From: Cornus controversa
Taxonomy: Eukaryota > Streptophyta > Magnoliopsida > Cornales > Cornaceae
Assembly (NCBI GenBank): GCA_026545225.1
Contig: CM048853.1
Coordinates: 18,230,755 to 18,294,754 of the forward strand
Direction of reading: 5' to 3'
Length of the DNA: 64,000 nt
Of the stretch, positions 46,968 through 59,981 are shown piece by piece (within the stretch, counting starts at the first letter, position 1; the number at the start of each line of letters is the position of its first letter). The translations under genes were made by a program, and so were the position numbers. The notes beneath the pieces were generated by a model, which was not told the DNA's origin, made no database searches, and worked only from the letters and a program-made list of their open reading frames with translations.

Positions 46968-48159
46968 TGTAGAGACCATAACCAATTTTGGTCGGTTTTC
47001 CATTTTTCGCATTAGAATTGCCATAAATGCATTTTGAGTGGTGCTTAACATGTTTTGAGTGTGGGGAACATGTTTAGGAAGTGTTTAAAGATTTTGAAAA
47101 TTTTTTGGAAGATTTGGAGAAGTTTAACTTTTTGGTCAAACCGGGGCCCGAAGTGCGAGTTAAGTGGGCGCGGGGATCTAAAAAATTTTTAAAAATATTT
47201 ATTTTTGGGAATGACTTAGACGAAATGTTTAGAGAGTAGAAGAAGTGATTTCGAGACCATAGGATTTTTTGAAATTGAAAATGGAGTCCGGGAATGTGCG
47301 TTAAGTAGCCTGGGGTATTTTGGTCTTTTCATGGCCTAGGGACCTTAAAAAGGTCAGATTCTGCAGAGATATTTCATATCTCTCATTCTCACGTAGGTGC
47401 CCTCTCTCTCTTCTTTCTCCCTCTACCTTCTCTCTAGCTTTTGAAGACTTGAGGCTTGGATTCGGGATTTTGTCGAAGAAGGGAGATACGTAAGGGACGA
47501 CTAGGGCTTCGGTTTGAACCGATCAAAGTCATGGATCAACAAGGTTGACATTAGGATTTTGATAAGTGCTTGGAAGGCATTTAATTTCGAGGTAGGGGTC
47601 TCTCTTCTCATTTAATTGTCGATGCTAGGGTTTCGGGAGAAATGGTGAGAGCTAGGGTTGTGTATTGCATGTGTTAGAATGGTAAGAGGGGTGGGGTGGG
47701 GTGTACTTCTATCTTTCTTTAGTCTCTTATGTGCAATGGGTGTGTATATGGTAGTATGCATGATAGGATTAGTAAATGAGGGAGAGAAACAAGCATAAAC
47801 ACTTGTATGATAGGTTTTGTGCACTTTGTGAAAAATGTGTTAAATGAGCATATTTGTGTTATGTGACATTTTGTGATCTAAAATGCATGCTTTCTTTGTA
47901 TAGAAATGATGTGCATTGGTGAAACTTGACGAATACGTGCTTAAGTGAATTTTATGAGCATTTGCGACTTATGCTAGGGTTTACATATATATGCAATTAT
48001 ATGTGTGGATTGGTGAATATGAAATGCATGCTATGTTCCTATATAACTAGCTTTTGTATTGTTAAGCAAGAATCTTAAATGGTTGATAATTCCTATGTTT
48101 GAAATGCATATATGGGGCCATGTGGAGGAAACGGGGAAATGTGGTCGAAAGAGTAGGTC

Positions 48160-48450
48160 AATACTCGATGAAGGTGTTGGAGTGGTTAAATCACCTTGGA
48201 GGAGGTAAATTCTCGGTGATCGGGATCTAACTACCTTGGAGTAGGTAAATACTCGGTGGGGATTCTAAAAAGTTGCCTAATCACTTTGGAGTAGATAAAT
48301 ATTCGGTGATTGTGGTTTACTCACCTTGGAGTAGGTAAATATTCAGTGAAAACTCAGAAAAAAAAGGGTCCAAGTTATCTTGGAGTAGGTAAATACTCAG
48401 TGATGGTGGTCAACCCACCTTGGAGTAGGTAAATACTCGGTGCCGGAGTT
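48160..48450. repeat. LTR minisatellite, 5' copy
   Basis: About seven units of CCTTGGAGTAGGTAAATACT followed by CGGTG, spaced about 40-60 bp. The same array is in the 3' LTR. Confidence 0.85.
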
Positions 48451-49171
48451 AAAATTGTGTGGGAAGTGTCTCGGTCACATGATTTGGTCAAGAATTATGC
48501 TAGGGTATCGGATTGAGTTTAGGAGAGAGACATACGTGTGATTATTGCTTTCATCTTTAGTTATGAAACATGACATGTGTTAAATGCATCCCTGTATATA
48601 TGCATTGTTGGGAATGGACATGATGTATCTTGATTAATATGTGAAAAGATGTGACATACATTATGTAGGTCGTGTCGGGTCGGGACTTAGGTGGGTTGGG
48701 GTATCTCTACTGATCTGCCATTGTGCTCACCCCTTTATTCTAAACTTTTTTACAGATAAGGCGCTAATGATGGATTGGACTTGAGTGTCCAAGTGGAACT
48801 ATAGTAACATTTTGCTATTTTTTGAGTTGTAGTTTTATTTTGGACAAATGTAACTTTGTGGTATGCTTGGGTTATAACCTTTTTGTATATAAAAAGACAA
48901 TGAATTTGTTTATGTAATGCTTGTTGGGAGAATTTGGTTTTATTTGGTGAGTTAATGAAGTTGATGGATGTTTTTCAATATGAATGATGTATGTTTTTAA
49001 GGGAGAATGGTTCATATTAGAGTAAGATTTGGGTATGAGCATGATCTAGGACTTGTGAATGATGTAAACTTCTTTCTTATATGATTTTGACGTTGTTGGA
49101 ATGGATTATGTTGGTAGAAATGGCCTGAAATGCCAAAAATGACCATTTGCAAAGTTTTAGTTCTTGGGCAG

Positions 49172-49308
49172 TTCGATGCATCGAAGTTTCCAGTTCGATG
49201 CATTGAAAAATGTGCTAGAATTTTGGACTGTAAAAGTCTCGAGAGCTATTTTTTGGTTGATACTTGTTCGATGCATCGAAGTCATCACTTCGATGAATCG
49301 AAGCCACT
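49172..49308. repeat. TCGATGCATCGA palindrome cluster, 5' LTR
   Basis: Four motifs, 256-392 bp before the LTR 3' end. Confidence 0.8.
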
Positions 49309-49568
49309 TTTCACAACATGCTCCAAAAATTTTCTAAACTTCAATCGAGCATAACATCTTCATTTTAAATCAAAATTGAGCGTGGTTTTTTTTTTGACAT
49401 CTAGTATTTTTGGATCCTTTTTCTAATGGACCAAGTATCACACTCAAATTATAAATGTATAGGAAGTTAGGTATTTGGATTGTTTAACAGTTTACGAATA
49501 TGAACCTGGTAGAACATTTACTGTCCACCCTCGGTTCCCGAGAGTAGGGAATTGGGGTGTGACAAACA

Positions 49569-49580
49569 TGATATCAAAGC
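49569..49580 (+). other. Gypsy primer binding site
   Basis: TGATATCAAAGC differs from the initiator tRNA-Met complement TGGTATCAGAGC by two G-to-A changes. It lies four bases after the LTR. Confidence 0.8.
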
Positions 49581-51352
49581 ACTAGGTTAGAATACCTAGG
49601 GGTGACGGGTGACGGTCACATCACGTGTGAATTGAGAAGGTTAGATTCATGTGAGGGTTTAGACTTTAAGTTGAAATTACTTATGTGGAACTTGACTTAT
49701 GCTTATGCTTTCTTAACATGCCTTTATGGATTAAATTGACATGACGCGTGTAAGCATGATGGAAATGGTGTGAGAAGTGTACATTTTTTGGTTCTAAATT
49801 TTTCTTGTTGTATAACAAAATGCCTCCAAGAAGAGCACGAGACACAGGCACTGATTCTCCTCAGGAGTCGATAGATAGAACGCAATTTATGCGTGACATC
49901 GTGGACACTATGAGAAGAATGGCTAGGGAAGCCAGGGAAGAGGAGGTTCAGGCATTGCCTAGAGTTGCCTTGACTTGACAAATGGTGGCTATGAGGGAAT
50001 ATGTGAAATTTAAGCCACCTACCTTTGATGGTTCACGTGATCCACTAGTAGCAGAGAGTTAGATAAATTAGACACATAAACTCATGGTTGCTCTTGCAAT
50101 CGATGAGGATTTGAAAATGGGAGTGGCAGCGCTTCATTTGTAAGGAGAAGTGGACCAGTGGTGGCAATTCATTGGGAATGTCCACAACTCTGAGACCATA
50201 GACTGGGAAACCTTTAAGGGGTTATTTTTTGATAAAAAATTTTCGGCTTTGGTGAGAGATCGGATGAGGCAAGAGTTCATAGACTTAGTCTAAGAGGACT
50301 TAGATGTCATGGGGTATGAGACAAAATTCACATCATTGGCTCGCTTTGCCCCGGAGATGGTGATGAATGAGGAACTAAAACTGAAGAGATTCGTGAAGGG
50401 ACTAAAAACCTTTATCAGAAAGTGGGTATCCATTTTAGGTTTGAGGACCTACAATGAAGTGGTTGATAGAGCCTTAGTGGCTGAGGAAGACAACAGAGAC
50501 ACCCAAAGGATATGGGACTCTAAACAGCAAGTGAACAGTGCGGGGGCATCTTCGGGTGGTTAAGGACGAAAGAGGAATAGGGAAGGCAAGTCGGGTTTCG
50601 AAGGGCAGTAGCAAGCTCGCCTGGCCTTGCCTATCGAATCCTTATGATCTTCTATGGTGTGCTATAATTGCCATCAGAATGGCCATTTTAGTAGGGAGTG
50701 CCCATAGGGATATACAGTGGCACCAATGCCAACAGGGATAGTGGGGGAAAGGGTGTGTTTCTTTTGTAAAAAACCCGAGCATATGAAAGTTAATTACCCA
50801 CGGAGGCAGGTGATATAGAGTACTACAGAGACTCAGCAAAGAGCTGGGCAGACGACTATGGTTCAGTCTGGCTTCAGGGTGTTACCACCACCATAGCCAA
50901 CATAGTCAGTACAAAGATTGCGAGTAACGAGGGGTTCCACGCCTGCTTCTAGTCAACAGTCATGCTTATAGGGGATTGGCCAGCAGACACGGGGCCGTGT
51001 TTTCACACTCGCTCTGGCAGAGGACATACCAGGACCGTCAGTGGTCAGAGGTATTTTCCTGGTTTCAAGCTCGTGGGCTAAGGTGTTAATAGATTCAGGT
51101 GCATCACATTCATTCATATCTGTTGCATTTGCTTGTGCCTTAAGGTTGAGGGTGTCATCACTTGAGTCACCATTGTCCATTGATACACTAGTTAGGAGTA
51201 GGGCTACCCTGGATAGAGTATGTTGGTCATGTGAGATCGAGGTTTCAGGGCGTTGATTAGTGTTCAACTTTGTGTTACTAGACATGACCACTTTTGATGT
51301 CATTCTATGTATGGATTGACTATCTACATTTAGAGCCATGATTGATCGTCTC

Positions 51353-54148
51353 TGTTGACCTCAAGGTTTCAACCCTAGGTTACTTGGGTGATTTTGATGA
51401 TAACAAACTATTGTAGTGTAGATTTAATAAATTTACTTGAGTGTGCAGCTTAGAAAATATTATATTATCTCAAGTATCTTAAAGGCATTGGACTTCAAAA
51501 GGAATTACAAGAAGATGTATGAAGCCGCATGATCATGGAACTCAAAGATTAATAATCAAGATCAATGGCAAAGTTGAAGTGAATCCAAGCTACATGATGA
51601 AGGAACCCAAAAGCTTAAAGATTTGAAGATCAAAAGATTTGGGTAGGCTAGTCTTGGGTGAGTGCTAGATTTAATGTAAAGTTATTTATGAAGTAACTTC
51701 TTTTGAAAGCTCATCTATTAACCTAGTGGACCTTAGGACCAATGCATATCATTCATATCATATCATGGTTCCTTGGACACTTAGAATTAGGCCATAAACT
51801 TCATTGAATCATCTTGAAGGCCTTAATTGAGATTGAGTTAATTCAAGCTTATGTTTAGCTTTGAATGAACTTAATTCTTGAGTAAACAAATTCTAGAACC
51901 TATGCTTGAACTAGGAAATATCATTTATGGTTCTTAGATAGATTGAATGAGGCTTTGAACTTATATGTTTAAATTCTGAAAAGCCTTAGGTAATATTGAG
52001 ATGATTTTCAATTGAAAATATTTTAATTCTCAATATTCATATTTAGTGAAATTGTGAAGTCAAAGACCTTGGATCAAATTAATTTATTTTATAAGGTCAA
52101 AGTTGATTTTGAGGAGGTTTAAATATTCAAAGAACCCAACTCATAATCTAAAATTGATTCTAAGACCACATGCATCTCATTTTAGTATCTATGATTGGTT
52201 CTTAGCATTTTAGAATTGGACTTGATCTTAATGAAGTTTCTTTGCATCAGTCCTTGAAGTTTTAGGCTCATTTATGCTTTAACAGAGTTGTATTTCAAAT
52301 GAGGATCAAAACAGTCGACTTATTTAAACTGTATAGTCGACTTTTTCAAGCAGTATGTTTTTTGGCATTTCTGGAGCACTAAAATAGAAGACTATGTCAT
52401 TTCATATAGAAGACTATCTTTCTATTTTAGTTTGTATGTTTTTATAAAAATGTCATTTCTAGAGCACTAAGATAGAAGACTATCTCAAAACATATAGAAG
52501 ACTTTCTTTCTATTTTAGTTAATGAGATTTGATAAAATAGTCGTCTTATGCATTAGAAAAGTCGACTCTTTTAGGCAGTGCAAAAATGGCATTTCTAGAG
52601 TAGTAAGATAGAAGACTATCTCAAATCATATAAAAGACTATCTTTCTATTTTAGTTTATGAACTTTTGAGAAAATGCCTTTTCTGGAGTAGTAAGACAGA
52701 AGACTATCTCATTTCATATAGAAGACTTTCTTTCTATTTTAGTTTGTGAGATTTGATGAAATAGTCATCTTATTCATTAGAGAAAGTCGACTCTTTTAGG
52801 CAGCGTGAATCTAACACTTTAAAGGCTCAAATAAAGTCGACTACTTCAAGTAGAAAGTCGACTGCTTTTTCCCAGATTCAAAATAACGGCTAGTTTTGGA
52901 CCCCAAACGACTATATTCTCTTGAGACTCTCTATATATACCCATCTGAATTGGGGATTTCATAACAAGTGAGAGATATTGCAATGTAGAGCCGAGAGTGG
53001 AGAAGAGAGCAAGAGAGCTAAAGAGAAACCTACCTATGAGCTTACACTTGAGAAAATCTTGAATGCATATTTTTGCATTCTACTTGGTAGAAAATCTCTT
53101 AGGAACCACTATTGAGTCTCATATTTCATATCATTTCATTGTGGTTCATCTTGCATATCTAGAGTTGAGCTTTTCATTTGAAATCTTCATATATCGCTCT
53201 AGGATTTGAGAGTGTATTGAATATCTATTCATTGAGGAAAACTGTTGTATTTGTATTACAATTTTTTATTCTTGAGAGAAGAAGACCAAGAGGTTCTCTT
53301 GGCATGGGTAGCTTGAAGAATCTTTGTAAAGATTTTTCTCCAAGCCCGAAAAAGAGAAAGGTTCATTCTCTACCTTAAAAGGAGAAGGATTGGGTAGCGC
53401 TCTCCACCCTTTAGAGTGAGCAATGGTTATCTCTTAACTGTCAAAAGAGGGAGGAAGCCCAAGTCAATGAGCTTGGCAAATAAGTCTTGGTGAGGTTGTC
53501 ATCGAGCAAGGAAGCCCAAGTAATTCACTTAGCAATTGTACGGTTTGCTTTCCACCATTAAGGAAGGCTCTATAGTAGAAACCTCAAGAAGTTCTCTTGA
53601 GGCATGGACGTAGGCAAGAGGGGCCGAACCATGTAAAAATCATGGTGTCATTTGGTTTGCATTTCTCTATCCCTAAACTCTTTTATTTGATAGTATTTTA
53701 TTTGTTTAAATTACATATGCTTTATATATGAATGCTATAAGTTTATATGTTTCAATTTATATGAGGAGGATGGGATAAATGCTTGGAGTATTGGTTGAGT
53801 TGTAGAATTGATAAAACTATTGATTGATTGAGTATGTGTTTGATTATCAATTTTCCAATCAATTTGCACACTATGTTTTTGACAAATGCACAATCAACAC
53901 TTTCACATACTACAAGCATGATATATTGCACTTACATGTACACTTACACTTGTTGTTTTTACTAGATTATTTAAGTGCATAATAGATAGAGAATTTGCAA
54001 TCCCACTTGTTGAATACATAAGTTCATCAAGTGTTTGACAAAAGTCTATATAAGCCCACTTTTGTCAAAATGAGCTTAATGAAAAAGGTTTCATCATTTG
54101 CCTATTGTCTCTATTCACCCCCCTTCTAGGGACAATTCTTGGGTAACA
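51353..54148 (+). mobile_element. Solo LTR inserted in the Gypsy pol gene
   Basis: Ends TGTTGACC and GGGTAACA, with a perfect 5-bp duplication GTCTC (51348-51352 and 54149-54153). It interrupts pol between protease and reverse transcriptase. It is the relative, in inverse orientation, of 17875-19356, but nearly twice as long because of extra tandem units and extra 3' sequence. It has GGCCGAACCATGTAAAAATC, a phrase of Copia-type LTRs. The Copia assignment is inferred. Confidence 0.9.
52370..52800. repeat. Palindromic tandem array in the solo LTR
   Basis: Four or more ~100-bp units each hold AGATAGAAGACTATCT, a near-perfect palindrome, and CTTTCTATTTTAGTT. AGTCGACT palindromes flank the array. 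Confidence 0.85.
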
Positions 54149-54417
54149 GTCTCTGTAGGAGAGTGATAGTGTGCACACCTGAGGGTGATTGCTTTTACTT
54201 TGTGGGAGAGCGGGATGATTTTTACATTCCGTCTTTGCTTAGTTCTGGTGTATGGGACGTGGTTGGATATTTCCTAGCTAGGTTATTAGCTGTGGAGAAT
54301 AAGATTGTGAATAATGGAGGATTTCCACTGGTGGTTGGTGAGTTTGTGGATGTATTTTTTGGGGACTTGACAGAGTTACCTTCGATGAGAGATGTAGGGT
54401 TTAGCATTGATCTTGCT

Positions 54418-55680
54418 CTTGGTACCGTGCCTATCTCTATTGCACCGTACCGGATGGCACCAGCTGAGTTGAAGGAGTTGAAAGATCAATTGTAAGAACT
54501 ATTAGATAAGGGATTTGTACGACCTAGTACATCGCCTTGGGGAGTTCCTGTCCTATTTGCTAAAAAGAATGATGGATCTTTACGGTTATGCATAGACTAT
54601 CGTAAGTTGAACCAAGCAACGGTTAAGAACAAATATCATTTGCCAAGGATAGATGACTTGTTTGATCAGCTTAAGGGTTTAACTTGTTTCTCGAAGATCG
54701 ACTTGAGGTCGGGGTATTACTAGCTGAGAGTATGGGAAGAGGACGTTCCAAAGACAACCTTTCGGACTAGATATGACTACTATGAGTTTCTAGTAATGCC
54801 ATTTGGTTTGACGAATGCACTGATAGAGTTCATGGACTTATTGAACCGGATATTCAGAGCGTATTTGGATAGGTTTGTGGTGGTATTCATAGATGACATT
54901 TTTGTGTATTCTTTTTCTATGGAGGAGTATGAGATCCACTTGAGGACAGTGTTGCAGATTTTAAGAGAACATCGGTTGTATGCTAAATTTGAAAAATGTG
55001 AATTTTGGCTAACGGAGGTGAAGTTCCTAGGACACGTGGTGTAAGAAGGAGGAGTATCAGTAGACCCTTCTAAGATTGGAGCGGTAATGAATTGGGAGAG
55101 GCCTAAGAGTGCTTTTGAGATACGTAGCTTCTTGGGTTTGGCAGGATATTATCGGCGTTTCGTGAAAGACTTTTCAAAGTTAGCAACGCCGATGACCAAG
55201 CTTACTCGTAAGGGAGTTAAGTTTGTGTGGAATGAGGCTTACGATTTTTCCTTTATGGAATTGAAGTGTATATTGACTAGTGCTCCGATCGTGATTATTC
55301 TCGAGCGTGATTTGGGTTATATTATCTACTATGACACTTTGCGGGATTGTTTGGGATGTGTGTTGATGCAGACTAAGAGAGTTATTGCATATGGTTCCCG
55401 ACAGTTGAAGATCCACGAACAAAATTACCTGACTCATGACTTGGAGTTGGCGATGGTAATTTTTGCTTTGAAAACGTGGAGACATTATCTCTATGGAGAG
55501 AAGTTTGAGGTTTTCTCCGATCATAAGAGCTTGAAGTACCTTTTTACACAAAAGGACTTGAATATGAGGTAGATGAGATGGGTTGAATACATGGAAGACT
55601 ATAACTTTTATCTTCAGCATCACCCGAGGAAGGCTAATGTGGTTGCCAACACATTGAGCAGGAAATCACATGGCACTTTG
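54418..55680 (+). pseudogene. Reverse transcriptase and RNase H domains of the Gypsy element
   Basis: RT blocks [44 protein letters not shown] (FIDDI is the catalytic box) and FLGHVV. Then [20 protein letters not shown] and RNase H with [14 protein letters not shown] and [13 protein letters not shown]. Stops fall at 54495 (TAA), 54721 (TAG), 55042 (TAA) and 55570 (TAG). Confidence 0.92.
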
Positions 55681-55899
55681 TCTAGTATTGTCATCCTAAA
55701 GTGGAAGATGATGGAAAACATCTCAGAAATGGGATTGTGCTTCAGTGAGAGTGATGGACAAGCCACTTTGTTCACACTTATAGCGCAACCAACCTTAGTG
55801 AGCTGGGTGGTGGAGGAGCAAAAACACGACAGTGAGTTAGAGAGCATTCAAACTCGGATTACGGGTGACGAAGTAATTGAGGATTGGGTTGTTCATTTA

Positions 55900-57300
55900 G
55901 GCGGAGGTCTGAGGTTTAGAGGCAGAATGGTTATTCCATTAGCTTGTAGGGATGAGGTTCTGAGGGAGTTTCATAACTCCAGGCTTGCAGTACATCCCGG
56001 TGGTACCAAGATGTACCACAATCTTCGCAGACAGCATTGGTGGTAGGGCATGAAAAAGGACGTCGCACGGTTTATGGCGAGGTACCTCACTTGTCAACAG
56101 GTAGGGATGTCAACGGGGCGGGTTCGGGACGGGGCACCCCTTTCCCAAACCCGTCCCACGAATAAAAAATTCTTCCCAAACCCGATTCGGGGCGCCCCGC
56201 ATCGGAGTCAAGGTGGGTTCGGGGCACCCCGATATATATATTTTTTAAGAAATATAATGCAAACTTAAATGAATTTACGATAAATTTTGTAAAAAAAATT
56301 AAGTATAAACAAATATTTACAAATGATAATAAAAAAAATGTTGTTAAAATTTAAAATTATCATAACTAATGAAAAAAAATAAATCATAGTTAATAAAATA
56401 ATATTTATTTATATATTTATCATTAATCGGGCGGGTTCGGGGCTTAGCGGGTTTTAAACTCTTTTTCCAAACCCGCCCCTAACCCGATTAGTATGATCCC
56501 AAACCCGTCCCATTAGGGGCGGGGCAGGGCGAAGCCCCGATGAGGCGGTTTAAATTGACATCCCTATCAACAAGTGAAGGACGAACATCAAAGATCGGTA
56601 GGGTTATTGTAGCCATTACCGGTAACTATGTGGAAGTGGGAACACATCACCATGGACTTTGTGATAGGGTTATCTAGGATAAGGAAGAGTCATGACGCAG
56701 TTTGGGTCATCGTGGATAGGTTGACCAAAGTGGCTCATCTCATTCTAATTCGAGTGACTGATGATGTAGATACTCTTAGTTGGTTATACATTGATCTGAT
56801 TTTGAGACTGCACGAAGTGCCAGTTTCTATTGTGTCTGACAGGGACCCAAGGTTCACGTCATAATTTTGGCAGAGTTTTTAGGCTGCACTTGATACGGAC
56901 CTCCATTTCAGTATAGCTTTCCATCCTTAGACAGATGGTCAGTCAGAGCGTACTATTCAGATTTTGGAGGATATGCTTAGAGCATATGCACTTGATTTTT
57001 GAGGCAGTTGGGAGGATCACCTTCTGTTGGTGGAGTTTGCATACAACAATAACTACCAAGCTAGTATCGGAATAGCTCCATTTGAGGCTTTGTACGGTAG
57101 ACCTTGTAGGTCAATGGTTTGTTGGATAGAGGTTGGTGAGACAATGGCATTGGGGCCAGACATAGTCTAGGAGACTACAGAAAAGATCAAGATCATATGG
57201 CAGCGTTTGCTTACGGCTCAGAGTCGTCAAAAAAGCTATGCTGATAAAAGGTGGAGGGCTTGAGCATTTGAGGTAGGGGACCATGTCTTCTTGAAGGTCT
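55900..57300 (+). pseudogene. Integrase domain of the Gypsy element
   Basis: The zinc-binding H2C2 region (HPGGTKMYHNLRRQ, then YLTCQQ) has its first Cys changed to Tyr. The core has ITMDFVIGL (first Asp), VSDRDPRF (second Asp) and TDGQSERTIQILEDMLRAY (Glu). A hAT MITE splits the gene between CQQ and VKDEHQ. Confidence 0.9.
56102..56566. mobile_element. hAT-type MITE inside the integrase gene
   Basis: Ends TAGGGATGTCAA and TTGACATCCCTA are perfect inverted repeats. Flanks TCAACAGG and TCAACAAG are an 8-bp hAT-length duplication with one mismatch. The ends are GC-rich (GGGGCGGG), the centre is AT-rich, 465 bp. Removing it restores the integrase frame, so it entered after the Gypsy element. 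Confidence 0.9.
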
Positions 57301-57499
57301 CGCTACGATGGGGCTTGATGAGGTTTGGGCATAGTAGGAACCTAGCCCAATGGTTTATTAGTCTGTTCGAGATATTGGATCGAGTAGATGAGGTTGCATA
57401 TCACTTGGCATTGCCGCCGTTATTGTCAAGTGTGCACAATACTTTCCACATTTTGATGTTGAGAAAGTATGAGCCGGACCCTTCACATATATTATATTG

Positions 57500-57695
57500 G
57501 ATAGATATTGAGGTGGAGGAGGACGTGTCTTATGAGGAAAGACCGGTACAGGTTTTGGATACTAGGGAGCAAGTGCTTCGAGACAAGACCATTCCATTGG
57601 TTAAAGTCCTTTGGAGACATCACGGAGTTGAGGAGGCTACATGGGAGCAAAAATATGAAGTTCGCTCAAAGTACCTTGAGTTGTTCACTACTTGA
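57500..57695 (+). pseudogene. Chromodomain at the Gypsy integrase C-terminus
   Basis: EEDVSYEERPVQVLDTREQV, then KVLWRHHGVEEATWEQ, is the chromodomain-like tail of chromoviruses, which targets integration to heterochromatin. It ends at TGA 57693-57695. Confidence 0.85.
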
Positions 57696-57729
57696 GGTAT
57701 GTTCCTAATTTTGGGGACAAAATTCCTTT

Positions 57730-57742
57730 AAGGAGGGGAGGT
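57730..57742 (+). other. Gypsy polypurine tract
   Basis: AAGGAGGGGAGGT lies directly before the 3' LTR, preceded by the family phrase GGGGACAAAATTCC. Confidence 0.85.
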
Positions 57743-58904
57743 TGTAGAGACCCTGACCAATTTTGGTCGGTTTTGCATTTTTCGCATTATAATTGCCATA
57801 AATGCATTTGAGTGGTGCTTAGCATGTTTTGAGTGTGGAAAACATATTTGGGAAGTGTTTTAAGGGTTCTGGGAAGTTTTCGAAAGATTTGAAGAAGTTT
57901 GACTTTTTGGTCAAACCAAGGCCCGGAGTGCGACTTAAGTGAGCCCGGCGAGCCAAAAAATTTCTGAAAGTATTCATTTTTAGAAATGGCTTAAATAAAA
58001 TGTTTAGAGAGTAGAGGAAATGGTTTTGAGACTGTAGGAGTTTTTGAAATTGAAAACGGAGTCCAGGAAGATGCGTTAAGTGGCCCGGGGGTATTTTGAT
58101 CTTTTCATGGCCTAGGGACCTTAAAAAGGTCAAATTCTATAGAGATATTTCATATCTCTCATTCTCACACGGCTGTCCTCTCTCTCTTCTTTCTCCCTCT
58201 ACATTCTCTATAGCTTTTGAAGACTTGAGGCTTGGATTCGGGATTTGTCAAAAGGGAGATACGTAGGGGATGGCTAGGGCTTCAGTTTGAACCAATCAAA
58301 GTCATGGATCGATAAGGTTAAAATTGCTTAAATTTTGATAAGTGCTTGGAAGGCCTTCATTTTTGAGGTAGGGGTCTCTCTTCTCATTTAATTGTCGATT
58401 CTAGGGTTGTGTATTGCATGTTTTAGAATGGTAAGAGGAGTGGGATGTGGTGTACTTCTATCTCTCTTTAGTCTCTTATGTGCAATGGGTGTGTATATGG
58501 TAGTATGCATGATAGGAGTGGTAAATGAGGGAGAGAGACAAGCATGAACACTTGTATGCTAGGTTTTGTGCACTTTTGTGAAAAATGTATTAAATGAGCA
58601 TATTTGTGTTATGTGACATTTTGTGATCTAAAGTGCATGCTTTTTTTTGTATAGAAATGATATGCATTGGTGAAGCATGACGAATACGTGCTTAAGTGAA
58701 TTTTGTGAGCATATGCGACTTATGCTAGGGTTTACATATATAGGCAATTATATGTGTGGATTGGTGAATATGAAATGCATGCTATGTTCCTATATAACTA
58801 GCTTATGTATTGTTAAGCATGAATCTTAAATGCTTGATAATTCCTGTGTTCGAAATGCATATATGGGGCCGTGGTGAGGAAACGGGGAAAAGTGGTCGAA
58901 TGGC

Positions 58905-59195
58905 CTAGAGTAGGTCAATACTCGGTGAAGGTGTTGGAGTGGTTTAATCACCTTGGAGGAGGTAAACTCTCGGTGATCTGGATCTAACTACCTTGGAGTA
59001 AGTAAATACTTGGTGGGGATTCCAAAAAGTTTCCCAATCATTATGGTGTAGGTAAATATTCAATGATTGTGGTTTACTCACTTTAGAGTAGATAAATACT
59101 CGGTGAAAACCCAGAAAAAGAAAAAGGGCCAAGTCATTTTGGAGTAGGTAAATACTCGGTGGTCTACCCACCTTGGAGTAGGTAAAATACTCGGT
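58905..59195. repeat. LTR minisatellite, 3' copy
   Basis: GGAGTAGGTAAATACTCGGT units as in the 5' LTR, with unit differences of their own. Confidence 0.85.
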
Positions 59196-59981
59196 GGCAG
59201 AGTTGAAATTGTGTGGGAAATGTCTCAGTCACATGATTTGGTCAAGAATCATGTTAGGGTATCGAATTGAGTCCGAGAGAGAGACAAGCATGTAATTATT
59301 GCTTTCATCTTTAGTTGTGAAACATGACATTTGTTAAATACATGCCTGTATATATGCATTGTTGTGACTGGACATGATGTATCTTGAATGATATGTGAAA
59401 CGTTGTGACATGCATTCATGTAGGTTGTGTCAGGTCGGCACTTAGTGGGTTGGGGTATATCTACTGAGCCGCCGTGGTGCTCACCCCTTTATTCTAACAT
59501 CTTTTACAGTTAAGGCGCTAATGATAGATTGGACTTGAGTGTCCAAGTGGAACTATAGTAACATTTTGCTATTTTTTGGATGTTGTACATTTTGTGGCTA
59601 TCCATGCTGGCTTGTGGCATGGGACTCCTTTTTGAGTTATAATTATATTTTGGACAAATGTAACTTTGTAGTATGCTTATGTTATAAGCTTTTTGTATAT
59701 GAAAAGACAATAGATTTGTTTATGTAATGCTTGTTGGGAGCATTTGGTTTCATTTGATGAGTTAATGAAGTTGATGGATATTTTTCAATATGAATGATGT
59801 ATGTTTTTAAGGGAGAATGGTTCATATTGGTGTATGATTTGGGTATGAGCATGATCTAGGACTTGTGAATGATGTAAACTCCTTTCTTATATGATTTGGA
59901 GGTTGTTGAAATGGATTATATTGGTAGAAATGGCCTAAAATGCCAAAAATGACCATTTGCAAAATTTCAATTCTTGGGCAG

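Larger units (their letters stand above)
46968..49564 (+). mobile_element. 5' LTR of the Gypsy element
   Basis: TGTAGAGACC to GGGTGTGACA, 2597 bp. It carries a minisatellite (48160-48450) and a palindrome cluster (49172-49308). It lacks ~54 bp present in the 3' LTR at about 59577-59632. Confidence 0.9.
49820..57695 (+). pseudogene. Gypsy gag-pol polyprotein, nonsense-riddled but in one frame
   Basis: The frame starts at ATG 49820 (MPPRRARDTG). Removing the solo LTR plus one target copy (2801 bp) and the MITE plus one target copy (473 bp) leaves exactly 4602 nt, 1534 codons with no net frameshift. Domains: gag (49820-50563), CCHC zinc knuckle CYNCHQNGHFSREC (50660-50701), a second degenerate knuckle, aspartic protease LIDSGASHSF (DSG at 51092-51100), reverse transcriptase ([10 protein letters not shown]; the catalytic box is FIDDIFVYS), RNase H ([11 protein letters not shown]), integrase and chromodomain. 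About 25 in-frame stops occur, most where the family has Gln, Arg or Trp. It cannot be expressed. Confidence 0.92.

Noticed and set aside
48160-48450. CRISPR-like array of repeats
   Set aside because: The spacers are degenerate repeat sequence, the array sits in a plant LTR, and it is duplicated in the other LTR.
55180-55623. 147-codon antisense frame over the Gypsy RNase H region
   Set aside because: It is the reverse of a conserved coding sequence and shows no motif of its own.
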